Shown: positions 8,964 through 17,711 of the stretch, in pieces
How the letters are laid out: each line of letters starts with the position of its first letter
How positions within the stretch are numbered: the stretch's first letter is position 1
Origin: Stenotrophomonas maltophilia
GTDB lineage: Bacteria > Pseudomonadota > Gammaproteobacteria > Xanthomonadales > Xanthomonadaceae
Reading direction: 5' to 3'
Assembly (NCBI RefSeq): GCF_004920835.1
Contig: NZ_QFHO01000002.1
Span: 248,001-312,000, forward strand
DNA length: 64,000 nt
Program-made: the position numbers and the translations under genes
Notes under the pieces: generated by a model
Databases searched by the model: none
What the model saw: the letters and a program-made list of their open reading frames with translations, nothing else
Told to the model about the DNA's origin: nothing

Positions 8964-9533
8964 ATGAGCCAGACCGCCGAAACCCTTGCCGTGCTTGACG
9001 ATCGCCTGCGTGGCCTGCTGCGGGACTATGCCCGCCGCGAGCCCGCCCACGACGCACTGGCTGCCGAATTCGGCACATTGTTGGACGATCCGGAAGATCC
9101 GTTCCGTCGTGAACGGCTGGCTGGCCACTTCACCGCCAGCTGCTGGCTGGTCAGTGCCGATGGCCAGCGCCTGCTGCTGACCCACCACCGCAAGCTGCAG
9201 CGCTGGCTGCAGTTGGGCGGCCACGCCGACGGCGACCGCGACCTGGCTCAGGTGGCGCTGAAGGAAGCCGAGGAGGAGTCGGGCCTGAGCGGCCTGGTGC
9301 TGGAAGACCCGGCCATCTTCGATATCGACAAGCATTGGATTCCGGAGCGCAAGGACGTGCCGGGGCACTGGCACTACGACGTGCGTTTCGTGATCCGGGC
9401 GCTGGGTGGCGAGGTCTTCGTGCTCAGCGAGGAGTCACTCGACCTGGCCTGGCGGTCGGTCGATGAGGTCGCGGTCGATCCGCAATCGGATGAATCCATG
9501 CAGCGCATGGCGCGCCGCTGGTTGGCGCGCTAG
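8964..9533 (+). CDS. Nudix hydrolase
   Basis: The product is 189 residues, starting at MSQTAETLAVLDDRLRG. A Nudix box is present as GHADGDRDLAQVALKEAEEE followed by SGL (about residues 86-108), preceded by the LTHHRKLQRWLQLGGH beta-strand typical of the fold. The box departs from the consensus. The first Glu is replaced by Arg and the consensus Arg of REUXEE is Lys, while the metal-binding EE pair is kept. It probably hydrolyses a nucleoside diphosphate derivative, but the substrate is unknown. It is transcribed away from the permease gene. Confidence 0.85.
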   Translation: MSQTAETLAVLDDRLRGLLRDYARREPAHDALAAEFGTLLDDPEDPFRRERLAGHFTASCWLVSADGQRLLLTHHRKLQRWLQLGGHADGDRDLAQVALKEAEEESGLSGLVLEDPAIFDIDKHWIPERKDVPGHWHYDVRFVIRALGGEVFVLSEESLDLAWRSVDEVAVDPQSDESMQRMARRWLAR

Positions 9534-9539
9534 CAACCT

Positions 9540-9606
9540 GTAGAGCCGAGCCGATGCTCGGCTCAATGCGGGCCGGAACCGCAGCCGAGCATGGGCTCGG
9601 CTCTAC
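9540..9606. repeat. Inverted pair of SMAG-type REP hairpins
   Basis: GTAGAGCCGAGC with its own hairpin on the left (9540-9564) is mirrored by GCCGAGCATGGGCTCGGCTCTAC on the right, ending at 9606. The element lies between the convergent Nudix and serA genes, where a bidirectional RNA barrier would be useful. Confidence 0.8.
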
Positions 9607-9627
9607 AAGTGCACGGCGGGATCCGCG

Positions 9628-10869
9628 TCAATACAGGATGCGCGTGCGCAGCGTACCCGGAATCGCGGCCAGCTCGTCGCGCACCGCAGCAGCCTGTTCC
9701 TCGCTGGCGGTGATATCGATCACCACGTAGCCCACCTTCGGGTCGGTGCGCAGGAACTGGCCGTCGATGTTGACGTTGTGGCGCGAGAAGATCTCGTTGA
9801 CCTTGGACAGCACGCCCGGCACGTTCTGGTGGATGTGCAGCAGGCGCAGGCTATCGGCGTGCTCGGGCAGGGTCACTTCCGGGAAGTTGACCGCCGACAG
9901 GGTGCTGCCGTTGTCGCTGTAGCGCACCAGCTTGGCCGCTACTTCAATGCCGATGTTGTCCTGTGCTTCCAGCGTGCTGCCACCCACGTGCGGAGTCAGG
10001 ATCACGTTGTCGTGGCGGGTCAGTGGCGATTCGAAGATATCGCCATTGCCCTTCGGCTCGACCGGGAACACGTCCAGCGCTGCGCCGCCGAGGTGGCCGC
10101 TGGCCAGGGCTGCATCCAGCGCATCGATGTCGACCACGGTACCGCGCGCGGCGTTGATCAGGTGTGCGCCCTTGCGCATCTTCGCCAGCTCGGTGCTGCC
10201 GATCATCCACTGCGTGGACGGGGTCTCCGGCACGTGCAGGGTGACGATGTCGGCGCGCGCCAGCAGGTCGTCGAGGCTGGCCGCGGCCCGGGCATTGCCC
10301 AGTGACAGCTTGGTTTCCACATCGTGGAAGATCACCTGCATGCCCAGCGATTCGGCCAGCACACCCACCTGGGTGCCGATGTGGCCATAGCCGATGATGC
10401 CCAGGGTCTTGCCGCGCACTTCGTGGCTGCCGCTGGCCGACTTCGACCAGCCGCCGCGGTGGCATTCGGCGTTCTTCTGCGGGATGCCGCGGGTCAGCAT
10501 GATCGCCTCGGCGATCACCAGTTCGGCCACGCTGCGGGTATTGGAGTAGGGCGCGTTGAACACCGGGATGCCGGCCAGTTCGGCCGCGTCCAGGTCGACC
10601 TGGTTGGTGCCGATGCAGAAGCAGCCCACCGCGATCAGACGCTTGGCCTCGGCCAGCACTTCGGCGCTGAGCTGGGTGCGCGAGCGGATGCCGACGATGT
10701 GTGCCTCGGCGATGCGCGCCTTCAGTTCGTCTTCGGGCAGCGCCTTGGTGTGCGCTTCGATCTGGCTGTAGCCGGCGGCGCTGAACACCTCCACGGCGGT
10801 CTGGCTGACCCCCTCCAGCAACAGCACGCGGATATCCTGCTTCGGGAACGAGGTCTTCTTCGGCGACAT
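9628..10869 (-). CDS. serA: D-3-phosphoglycerate dehydrogenase
   Basis: This 413-residue protein starts at MSPKKTSFPKQDIRVLLLEG. It oxidises 3-phosphoglycerate to 3-phosphohydroxypyruvate, the first step of serine synthesis, with NAD. The Rossmann motif is GIIGYGHIGTQVG. The active-site Arg is in NAARGTVVD, the Glu in the DVFPVEP region and the His in LTPHVGGST. A C-terminal ACT domain (about 340-413, LLHIHQNVPGVLSKVNEIF onward) suggests serine feedback, as in the E. coli-type enzyme of about 410 residues. It is divergent from a D-2-hydroxyglutarate dehydrogenase gene, a meaningful pairing because SerA-type enzymes also reduce 2-oxoglutarate to D-2-hydroxyglutarate. Confidence 0.95.
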   Translation of the reverse strand: MSPKKTSFPKQDIRVLLLEGVSQTAVEVFSAAGYSQIEAHTKALPEDELKARIAEAHIVGIRSRTQLSAEVLAEAKRLIAVGCFCIGTNQVDLDAAELAGIPVFNAPYSNTRSVAELVIAEAIMLTRGIPQKNAECHRGGWSKSASGSHEVRGKTLGIIGYGHIGTQVGVLAESLGMQVIFHDVETKLSLGNARAAASLDDLLARADIVTLHVPETPSTQWMIGSTELAKMRKGAHLINAARGTVVDIDALDAALASGHLGGAALDVFPVEPKGNGDIFESPLTRHDNVILTPHVGGSTLEAQDNIGIEVAAKLVRYSDNGSTLSAVNFPEVTLPEHADSLRLLHIHQNVPGVLSKVNEIFSRHNVNIDGQFLRTDPKVGYVVIDITASEEQAAAVRDELAAIPGTLRTRILY

Positions 10870-11038
10870 GGGGCGACACGGCCAGTGGGACAGGGGCTGA
10901 CCACTATGCCAGATCGTGTCGCCCATGGTGCAGTGCGCAATTGGTTGCATCCGTAGCTATCTGGGCCGCTGCAGGGCTGGACGCTGGCGCGCGCCGCTGG
11001 CACGCTTGCCCGTTCTTCACGCACCGCGCTGGACCGTC

Positions 11039-12427
11039 ATGACCGATTCCCGCATTGCCTCGCTGCAGCAGGCCTGTCCCGGCCTGAAGCTGAAGACCGA
11101 CCCGGCCGACCTGGAACATTACGGGCGCGACTGGACACGGCGCTGGACGCCGGCGCCGCTGGCTATCGCGCTGCCGGCCACGGTCGAGGAAGTGCGGGCG
11201 GTGATGCGTTGGAGTGCAGCCGAAGACGTGGCGGTGGTGCCGTCGGGTGGCCGCACCGGCCTGTCGGGCGGCGCGGTGGCTGCCAACGGCGAGCTGGTGC
11301 TCAGCCTGGAACGTATGAACAAGGCGCTGGCCTACCACGCGGTCGATCGCACCCTGGTGGTGCAGGCCGGCATGCCGCTGGAAGCCGTGCACAACGCTGC
11401 GCTGGACCACGGACTGATCTACCCGGTGGATTTTGCCGCGCGCGGGTCCTGCACGATCGGCGGCAACATCGCCACCAATGCCGGCGGCATCCGCGTGATC
11501 CGCTACGGCAACACCCGCGAATGGATCGCCGGGCTGAAGGTGGTCACGGCTGATGGCGAGTTGCTGGAGCTCAACAAGGGCCTGATCAAGAACTCCAGCG
11601 GCTATGACTTCCGCCAGCTGCTGATCGGCTCGGAAGGCACGCTGGGCGTGATCGTCGAGGCGACGGTGAAGCTGACCGACCCTCCGCCGGCCAGCAACGT
11701 GATGCTGTTGGCACTGCCCAGCTTCGACGTGCTGATGCAGGTATTTGCCGCGTTCCGCGCGCGCCTGCAGCTGCAGGCCTTCGAGTTCTTCACCGACCGG
11801 GCACTGGAGCACGTGCTGGCACATGGCGCACAGGCGCCGTTCGACGAAGTGCACCCGTATTACGTGGTGACCGAGTTCGCGGCCGGCGACGAGGCTCAGG
11901 AAGCGGCGGCGATGGCGGCCTTCGAGGACTGCATGGGCAATGGCTGGGTCAGCGACGGCGTGATCAGTGCCAGCGACGCCCAGGCCGCGCAGCTGTGGCG
12001 CCTGCGCGAGGGCATCACCGAATCGCTGGCGCGCTACAAACCCTACAAGAACGACGTTTCAGTGCGGATCTCGGCGATGCCGGCGTTCCTGGCCGAGACC
12101 CAGGCGCTGATCGGGCAGGCCTATCCGCATTTCGACGTGGTCTGGTTCGGCCATATCGGTGACGGCAATCTGCACATCAATGTGCTCAAACCCGACGACA
12201 CCAGTGACGCTGATTTCGTGGCGCAATGCGAGCACGTAACCAAGCTGCTGGCACAGGTGCTGGCCCGCTTCGATGGCAGCATCTCGGCCGAGCACGGTAT
12301 CGGTCTGGTCAAGAAGGGCTACCTGGACAGCACCCGCGGGCCGGCTGAGATCGCGCTGATGAAGGCGGTCAAACGCGCGTTCGATCCCCAAGCGCGGCTG
12401 AATCCCGGCAAGCTGTTCGACCTCTGA
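11039..12427 (+). CDS. FAD-linked D-2-hydroxyglutarate dehydrogenase (GlcD/D-lactate dehydrogenase family)
   Basis: The product is 462 residues, starting at MTDSRIASLQQACPGLKL. The PCMH-type FAD-binding domain (about 35-215) shows VVPSGGRTGLSGGAVA and GSCTIGGNIATNAGGIR. The C-terminal FAD-oxidase domain shows HIGDGNLHINV and SAEHGIGLVKKGYLD. The family includes D-lactate, glycolate and D-2-hydroxyglutarate dehydrogenases. The divergent serA next door favours the last, since in Pseudomonas such an enzyme has been shown to reoxidise the D-2-hydroxyglutarate made by SerA and so pull serine synthesis forward. Electrons would pass through an electron-transfer flavoprotein. D-lactate remains an alternative substrate. 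Confidence 0.82.
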   Translation: MTDSRIASLQQACPGLKLKTDPADLEHYGRDWTRRWTPAPLAIALPATVEEVRAVMRWSAAEDVAVVPSGGRTGLSGGAVAANGELVLSLERMNKALAYHAVDRTLVVQAGMPLEAVHNAALDHGLIYPVDFAARGSCTIGGNIATNAGGIRVIRYGNTREWIAGLKVVTADGELLELNKGLIKNSSGYDFRQLLIGSEGTLGVIVEATVKLTDPPPASNVMLLALPSFDVLMQVFAAFRARLQLQAFEFFTDRALEHVLAHGAQAPFDEVHPYYVVTEFAAGDEAQEAAAMAAFEDCMGNGWVSDGVISASDAQAAQLWRLREGITESLARYKPYKNDVSVRISAMPAFLAETQALIGQAYPHFDVVWFGHIGDGNLHINVLKPDDTSDADFVAQCEHVTKLLAQVLARFDGSISAEHGIGLVKKGYLDSTRGPAEIALMKAVKRAFDPQARLNPGKLFDL

Positions 12428-12489
12428 GTCGGGCAAATCCTTCACGTACCCGTTACGCTCCACGCATTCTCACAACCGGCTTCGAACCG

Positions 12490-12789
12490 ATGACCCGTCC
12501 GCTTCTGCTGCTTGCCCTGCTGTCCCTGCCGCTGGCCGGCTTCGCTTCCAGCTTCGCTGGCACTTCGGCCGGCTCGGCCACCGGTGCGTCCTCCGGTTCG
12601 TCGGGCAGCAGCTCGGGCGATGACAAGGTGGTACTGGCTGCGCGCGACGATGCGGCTGCGTTCGTCGCCAGCGACGGCCAGATCCGTGGCGCCCGCCTGC
12701 AGGCGGCGCTGGTCCACCTGCGCGAGCAGAGCACCGCCGCACAGCAGCAGAGCGACCTGGAACTGGCCCGCACCCTGCTGGCGCGTTGA
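12490..12789 (+). CDS. DUF2388-family small exported protein
   Basis: This 99-residue protein has a clear signal peptide (MTRPLLLLALLSLPLAGFAS) and a Ser/Gly-rich linker with SSGSSGSSSG. The conserved domain includes DDKVVLAARDDAAAFVASDG, the hallmark of DUF2388 proteins found in Pseudomonas and relatives. Its function is unknown; it is probably periplasmic. It ends 10 bp before the DUF4105 gene. A similar DUF2388/DUF4105 neighbourhood is remembered from Pseudomonas, so the two probably act together at the cell envelope. Confidence 0.8.
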   Translation: MTRPLLLLALLSLPLAGFASSFAGTSAGSATGASSGSSGSSSGDDKVVLAARDDAAAFVASDGQIRGARLQAALVHLREQSTAAQQQSDLELARTLLAR

Positions 12790-12799
12790 TCCGGGCCGC

Positions 12800-14626
12800 A
12801 TGACACCCGTGTTGAATGCCGCCGGGCATCGCCCGGCGCCACCGAAACGCGGGTGGCTTGTCGCATTGGCGTGGCTGGGCATTCCCGCGGCATATGCCGC
12901 TGACCGCCTGCAGCTGGACCCTGCCGGTCTCGACCCGGCGCAGCAGCAGCTCGCCCGCCAGACCCTGGCCGACGTGCAGTCGCTGTTGCCGCAAGGCCTG
13001 CTGCACGCCTTGCCTGCGCAGGTACGGGTGGCCTGGCGCGATGACCTGCCGGATAACGTGCACGGCCGAACCTTCGCCGGTCAGATCGCGCTGCGCCGCG
13101 AGTTGCTGGATGACGGCATGCCCGGCGCCCGCCGTGCGCGCCGCAGTGCGCTGGTACACGAGCTGACCCATGTTGCCGACCGCAGTGGCGCGAACTGGTC
13201 GCGCAGTGCGCGTTGGCGGGACCTGGCGGGGTGGCAGCGCAAGCCGTGGCACCTCGGCCGTGGCGACAACGACTTCCGTGACCGTAGTCCGGATGCCTAT
13301 GAACTGAAAAGTCCGGCCGAGTATCTGGCGGTGAACGCCGAGCATTTCGTGCTCGACAGTGAGTTCGCCTGCCGGCGACCGGCGCTGGCGCAGTGGTACC
13401 AGGCGCATTTTGGAGCGCCGCCTTCGCTGCCTCAGCCGCACTGCTCTACGACAATGCCGTTGCTGCAGGCCGAACCGGAAGAGGGCGCTGCATCGCTGCT
13501 GCAACTTGACCCGGCGCGCGTCTACGCGGTGGATTACCTGTTTGCCGAAGGCAGTGCCCAGCCGATGAGCCGCTGGGGCCACAGCATGCTTCGGTTGGTG
13601 ATCTGCCGGCCTGACCGTGCGCCGGGGCCGGACTGTCGCCTGGACCTGGAGTACCACCGGGTACTGTCGTTCCGTGCGTTCGTCGGTGACGTGCAGATTT
13701 CCAACTGGCGTGGGCTGACCGGCGGTTATCCCTCGCGGCTGTTCGTGCTTCCGCTGCAGCAGGTTGTGGACGAGTACACCAAGGTAGAGCTGCGCGGGTT
13801 GCAATCGCTGCCGTTGCAGTTGGAGCGCAGCGAGATCGCCAGCCTGCTTGAGCGCACAGCACAGGTGCACTGGAGCTACGACGGGCGCTACTACTTCGTC
13901 AGCAACAACTGCGCGGTGGAAACCGCAAAGCTGTTGCAGGCCGGCGTGCCGAGGTTGGGCGAGGCAGGCCTGGCCCAGCTCAGCCCGCGTGGGTTGAAGC
14001 GGCGGCTGTCGCGGCTGCAGGTACTGGATGAGCAGGTGCTGGCTGATCGCGATTCAGCACAGGCGCAGGGTTACTACTTCGCCTCGGCACGCGACCACTA
14101 CCAGCAGTTGTTCGGCGTGGCGGCAGCCCGGCTGGCATTGCCCGCACGTGATGTACGCGGCTGGTTGAAGCTGCCTGCACAGCAACGGGCACCGTGGTTG
14201 CTGAGGGGCGACCTGCGCGCCAGCGCCGGCCTGCTGCTGCTGGAACAGGCCGCACAGCGGCGTGCCGAGCTGCGCGCACGTGACGTGCTCAAGCGCCGGT
14301 TGCTGGCCGCGCCCGACAGCGCAGAAACCCGCAGCCTGCGTGGGCTGCTTGAGCAGAGCGGGCAATGGCTGCGGCCGGGCACCCTGCTGCGGGACGCTGG
14401 CTACGGGCTGCCGTTGGCTGACGAACAGGCGGTGCTGACCGAGGCCGTGTCCACCGCCAGCGCACAGGCAGTACCGGCGTGGCAGGCGCTGCGCGTGCAG
14501 CTGCGTCAGCAGCTGCCGGTGAAGCAACGCGATGAGATGGATGCGATCGATGCCAACCTGGCCAGGCTCGGCGCGCATCTGCGCGAACAGGCCGCTGCAC
14601 CGGCTACTGGCGCGGCAGTTCGATGA
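12800..14626 (+). CDS. DUF4105 (Lnb N-terminal-like) envelope protein with HExxH motif
   Basis: The product is about 608 residues from MTPVLNAAGHRPAPPKRGW, followed by a hydrophobic stretch ending in AAYAAD that looks like a signal or anchor. The N-terminal domain carries SALVHELTHVADRSG, a HExxH zinc-peptidase-like motif. The central DUF4105 region includes FAEGSAQPMSRWGHSMLRL and a later YYFVSNNCAVETAKLL, whose His and Cys recall NlpC-like catalytic residues. It follows the DUF2388 gene by 10 bp. Its last 23 bp overlap the convergent smeSy gene. A role in periplasmic processing is inferred, not shown. Confidence 0.75.
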   Translation: MTPVLNAAGHRPAPPKRGWLVALAWLGIPAAYAADRLQLDPAGLDPAQQQLARQTLADVQSLLPQGLLHALPAQVRVAWRDDLPDNVHGRTFAGQIALRRELLDDGMPGARRARRSALVHELTHVADRSGANWSRSARWRDLAGWQRKPWHLGRGDNDFRDRSPDAYELKSPAEYLAVNAEHFVLDSEFACRRPALAQWYQAHFGAPPSLPQPHCSTTMPLLQAEPEEGAASLLQLDPARVYAVDYLFAEGSAQPMSRWGHSMLRLVICRPDRAPGPDCRLDLEYHRVLSFRAFVGDVQISNWRGLTGGYPSRLFVLPLQQVVDEYTKVELRGLQSLPLQLERSEIASLLERTAQVHWSYDGRYYFVSNNCAVETAKLLQAGVPRLGEAGLAQLSPRGLKRRLSRLQVLDEQVLADRDSAQAQGYYFASARDHYQQLFGVAAARLALPARDVRGWLKLPAQQRAPWLLRGDLRASAGLLLLEQAAQRRAELRARDVLKRRLLAAPDSAETRSLRGLLEQSGQWLRPGTLLRDAGYGLPLADEQAVLTEAVSTASAQAVPAWQALRVQLRQQLPVKQRDEMDAIDANLARLGAHLREQAAAPATGAAVR

Positions 14627-15680
14627 CGAAACGGCTGCCGCCGGCACTGCCCGGCGAGCAGTAGACGCGGCCGCCGTGCGCGTCTGCGATGGCCTTGACC
14701 ACCGCCAGACCCAGCCCGCTGCCGCCGCCCTGGCGTGAGCGCGAGCCATCGGCGCGCATGAACGGGGTGAAGATATCGGCATGCAAGGCCGGGTCGATGC
14801 CCGGGCCCTCGTCCTCGATCGCCACCTGCACATGGCCGGGCGTGTCGTGCACGGCAATCCGCACCTTGCCCGGGCTGGCGTAGCGGCGCGCGTTCTCCAG
14901 CAGTGCCAGCAATGCCTGGCGCAGCCGGGTCGGATCGCAATGGGCGGTGTGCTCCTCGCGGCTGGTTTCCAGTTCCAGCACGAAGCCGGCGGCGCGGAAC
15001 TGGGGGTCGACCAGGGTCATCACCGAATGCACCTCGGCCACTACGTCGGTGCGCGCGCGGCGTACATCCAGCCGTGCATTGTCGGACAGGCTCAGCACGC
15101 GCAGATCTTCGATCAGGCGCGAAAGGCCTTCGACCTGGGCAAGCAGGCTGCGGAACTGGGATTCGTCTGGCTGGAAGACTCCTTCGGCCAACCCTTGCAG
15201 GCGGCCGCGCAGGATCGTCACCGGTGTCCGCAGCTCATGGGCGATGGCCGCATGCCACATCGAACGTTCGCTCTCCATGTGCTGCAGGCGGCGCGCCATC
15301 GCATTGAAATCCTCGACCAGGGTGGCCACTTCGCCCGGCGAGTTTTCCTCGACGCTGGCGCGCGCGCCGAGGTCGCCGCCCGCGAGCGCGCGCACGCTGT
15401 CGACCAGTGAATTCAACGGTGACAGGATGCGGTGGGCAAGACGGAACGAGGCGGCGATGGCCAGTGCAAGGCCAGTCAGGATCACGCCGACCATCCATGC
15501 CAGTTCGGGGCCGGTCGGCAGCCAGCTTTCCGGCTCATCGGTAGTGCCGGGGAAGAATTCGACCAGCACTGCATACAGCAGCCAAGACGACAGGATCATC
15601 ATCACGATGACGCCGATCACCATCAGCGACATCGAAACGATGATGTGGCGGCTGAGCCCGGAGCGGCGCAGTCGGGCCAT
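14604..15680 (-). CDS. smeSy: Sensor histidine kinase of the SmeYZ efflux system (SmeSy-like)
   Basis: This 358-residue inner-membrane kinase has TM1 at about 12-36 (IIVSMSLMVIGVIVMMILSS), a short periplasmic loop, TM2 at about 60-82, a HAMP linker (SFRLAHRILSPLNSLVDSV) and a HisKA box, AAIAHELRTPVTILRGRLQG. The ATPase has an N box around LLALLENARRYAS and a G1 box at IEDEGPGIDPAL. Its start overlaps the regulator's stop (ATGA), so the two are co-translated. The pair lies divergent to an RND pump of two genes, the published arrangement for SmeSyRy and SmeYZ in S. maltophilia. The name is by context and recollection. Confidence 0.8.
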   Translation of the reverse strand: MARLRRSGLSRHIIVSMSLMVIGVIVMMILSSWLLYAVLVEFFPGTTDEPESWLPTGPELAWMVGVILTGLALAIAASFRLAHRILSPLNSLVDSVRALAGGDLGARASVEENSPGEVATLVEDFNAMARRLQHMESERSMWHAAIAHELRTPVTILRGRLQGLAEGVFQPDESQFRSLLAQVEGLSRLIEDLRVLSLSDNARLDVRRARTDVVAEVHSVMTLVDPQFRAAGFVLELETSREEHTAHCDPTRLRQALLALLENARRYASPGKVRIAVHDTPGHVQVAIEDEGPGIDPALHADIFTPFMRADGSRSRQGGGSGLGLAVVKAIADAHGGRVYCSPGSAGGSRFVIELPRQ

Positions 15681-16396
15681 CAGCGGTCGGCCATCAACCG
15701 GTAGCCGACACCGCGCACGCTGGCAGGAACGTTGACCATGCCAACTTCATCCAGCTTGCGGCGCAGCTTGCTGACATGGCTGTCGACCGTGCGCTCCAGC
15801 GCCTCGCTTTCCGGCAGGCATTCGTGCATCAATTCGCTGCGGCTGAAGATGCGGGTCGGCGCCAGCGCCATGCAGTGCAGCAGCTTGAACTCGGTGAGCG
15901 TGAGCAGCACCTCGTGGCTGTAGCCTTCGCCCTCGACGTGCACGGCATGGGTGGCCGAATCGATCAGCAGCGGGCCCACGCGCAGTGCGGTGGGCGCGTC
16001 CACGCGCGAGGTGCGCAGCGTACGCCGCAGCACGGCACGCACGCGCGCCGCCACTTCGGCGGGATTGAACGGCTTGACCACATAGTCGTCGGCGCCCATG
16101 CGCAGCGCGGTCAGCTTGTCCAGGTCCTGGTCCAGTGCAGTCAGCATTATCACTGGCGTCTCGCCGCGCTGGCGCAGCTGGGTCAACACGCTCCATCCAT
16201 CCAGGCGCGGCAGCTGCACATCGAGCAGGACCAGGTCGGGGCGGGCGCTGCGATGCAGGTCCAGCGCACTGTGGCCATCGGCGGCACGGAGCGTGCGCAG
16301 TCCTTCGCGTTCGAGGTAGGCGGTGAGAATGTCGGCGATCTCGCCCTCATCCTCAACGATCAGGACGAGGGCGGCGAGGGCAGGGGAGGCTTGCAT
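15680..16396 (-). CDS. smeRy: OmpR-family response regulator (SmeRy-like)
   Basis: The product is 238 residues. The receiver domain (about 10-125) has the acidic pair in LIVEDEGEI, the phospho-acceptor in LVLLDVQLPRLDGW and the conserved Lys in YVVKPFNPAEV. A winged-helix DNA-binding domain follows (about 140-235), ending in SKLRRKLDEVGMVNVPASVR and the GVGYRLM signature. It is 130 bp upstream of and divergent from smeY, well placed to control the pump operon from the shared intergenic region. It precedes smeSy with a 1-bp overlap. Confidence 0.85.
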   Translation of the reverse strand: MQASPALAALVLIVEDEGEIADILTAYLEREGLRTLRAADGHSALDLHRSARPDLVLLDVQLPRLDGWSVLTQLRQRGETPVIMLTALDQDLDKLTALRMGADDYVVKPFNPAEVAARVRAVLRRTLRTSRVDAPTALRVGPLLIDSATHAVHVEGEGYSHEVLLTLTEFKLLHCMALAPTRIFSRSELMHECLPESEALERTVDSHVSKLRRKLDEVGMVNVPASVRGVGYRLMADR

Positions 16397-16526
16397 GCGG
16401 GGGGCGGGGCCTTAAGGTGCTTGCCTCCATCGTATCTCCACAGTTCCTCCATCGAAACCCCATCATCGCCACGCAGACTGCACGCTTCAGAACCTATCAG
16501 CCGCCTGCGCGGCATTGTGCACAACA

Positions 16527-17675
16527 ATGAGAACCTTCAGGACTCCGGTCGCGTTGATCGCGGCCCTCGCCCTGGCCATGACGGCCTGTTCCTCTCCCGA
16601 CGCCACGCCCGAAGCCGCACCGCGCGTCAGCGTGGTCACTGTCGGCCCGCAGGTGGTGCAGCGTGACGACGAGCTGCCCGGCCGCGTGGCCGCGGTACGT
16701 ACCGCGCAGATCCGCGCCCAGGTGGGCGGCATCGTGCAACGCCGGCTGTTCGACCAGGGCGCGGAAGTCAGCGCCGGCGAGGCGCTGTTCCAGATCGATC
16801 CGGCCGCGTTCAAGGCCGACGTCGATTCGGCATTGGCCGCGCTGCAGCGCAGCGAGGCGGCACTGGGCCGCAGCCGCGTGCAGTCGCAGCGCCTGCAGGC
16901 ACTGGCCGCCGCACAGGCCGTCAGCCAGCAGCACCGCGACGATGCCAGTGCCGAGTACGAACAGGCCCGTGCCGCCGTCAACGAAGCGCGCGCGATCCTC
17001 TCCCGCCGGCAGCTGGACCTGCGCTATGCGACGGTCAGCGCGCCGATTGCCGGCCGCATCGACCAGGCGCTGGTGACCGAAGGTGCGCTGGTCGGCGTGG
17101 CCGATACCGAGCCGATGGCGGTGGTGCAGCAGATCGACCAGGTCTACGTCGACGTGCGCCAGCCCGCCGCGCAGCTGGAGTCGCTGCAGCGCAGCGCCGC
17201 CGGTGGCGGCGAGTTGCCGGTAACCATCATCGGCGCCGCCGGCAAGCCGATGCCTGAGCGCGGACAGCTGCTGTTCTCCGGCATAAACGTCGACGCGCGC
17301 ACCGGTGACGTGATCCTCCGCATCCTGGTCGACAACCCGGATCGTCAGTTGCTGCCCGGGATGTATGTGCGTGCCCGGGTGCCGCGTGGCGCGCCGGCCA
17401 GTGCATTGACCGTGCCGCAGCAGGCGGTGCTGCGCAGTGCTGGCGGCCAGGCGTACGCCTGGGTGATCGGTGGCGATGGCAAGGCAGTGATCCGCACGCT
17501 GGAGGTCGACGGCAGCGTTGATCGCCAGTGGCTGGTGCGCACGGGCCTGAAAGCGGGCGAGAAGGTGGTGGTCGAGGGCCAGGAGCGCCTGCAGGAAGGC
17601 GTGGTGGTCGATGCGCGCGACTGGCGGATGCCGGTCGCTGGCGCCGGTGCGGTGCAGGCCGGCAGCAAGGGCTGA
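16527..17675 (+). CDS. smeY: RND efflux periplasmic adaptor subunit (SmeY-like)
   Basis: This 382-residue lipoprotein-type membrane fusion protein has the leader MRTFRTPVALIAALALAMTA, then a lipobox Cys (MTAC). The HlyD/AcrA order is clear: a beta-barrel strand RVSVVTVGPQVVQRDDELPG, the lipoyl half-motifs AQIRAQVGGIVQRRLFDQG and VSAPIAGRIDQALVTEGALV around an alpha-hairpin (about 95-165), then a beta-barrel and membrane-proximal domain. It links the RND pump to an outer-membrane channel. No channel gene follows, consistent with SmeYZ, which is reported to use a TolC encoded elsewhere. Confidence 0.85.
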   Translation: MRTFRTPVALIAALALAMTACSSPDATPEAAPRVSVVTVGPQVVQRDDELPGRVAAVRTAQIRAQVGGIVQRRLFDQGAEVSAGEALFQIDPAAFKADVDSALAALQRSEAALGRSRVQSQRLQALAAAQAVSQQHRDDASAEYEQARAAVNEARAILSRRQLDLRYATVSAPIAGRIDQALVTEGALVGVADTEPMAVVQQIDQVYVDVRQPAAQLESLQRSAAGGGELPVTIIGAAGKPMPERGQLLFSGINVDARTGDVILRILVDNPDRQLLPGMYVRARVPRGAPASALTVPQQAVLRSAGGQAYAWVIGGDGKAVIRTLEVDGSVDRQWLVRTGLKAGEKVVVEGQERLQEGVVVDARDWRMPVAGAGAVQAGSKG

Positions 17676-17711
17676 GCCCGCTCCGGGCCAGCCTTCCAGG
17701 AAAAATCCAAC

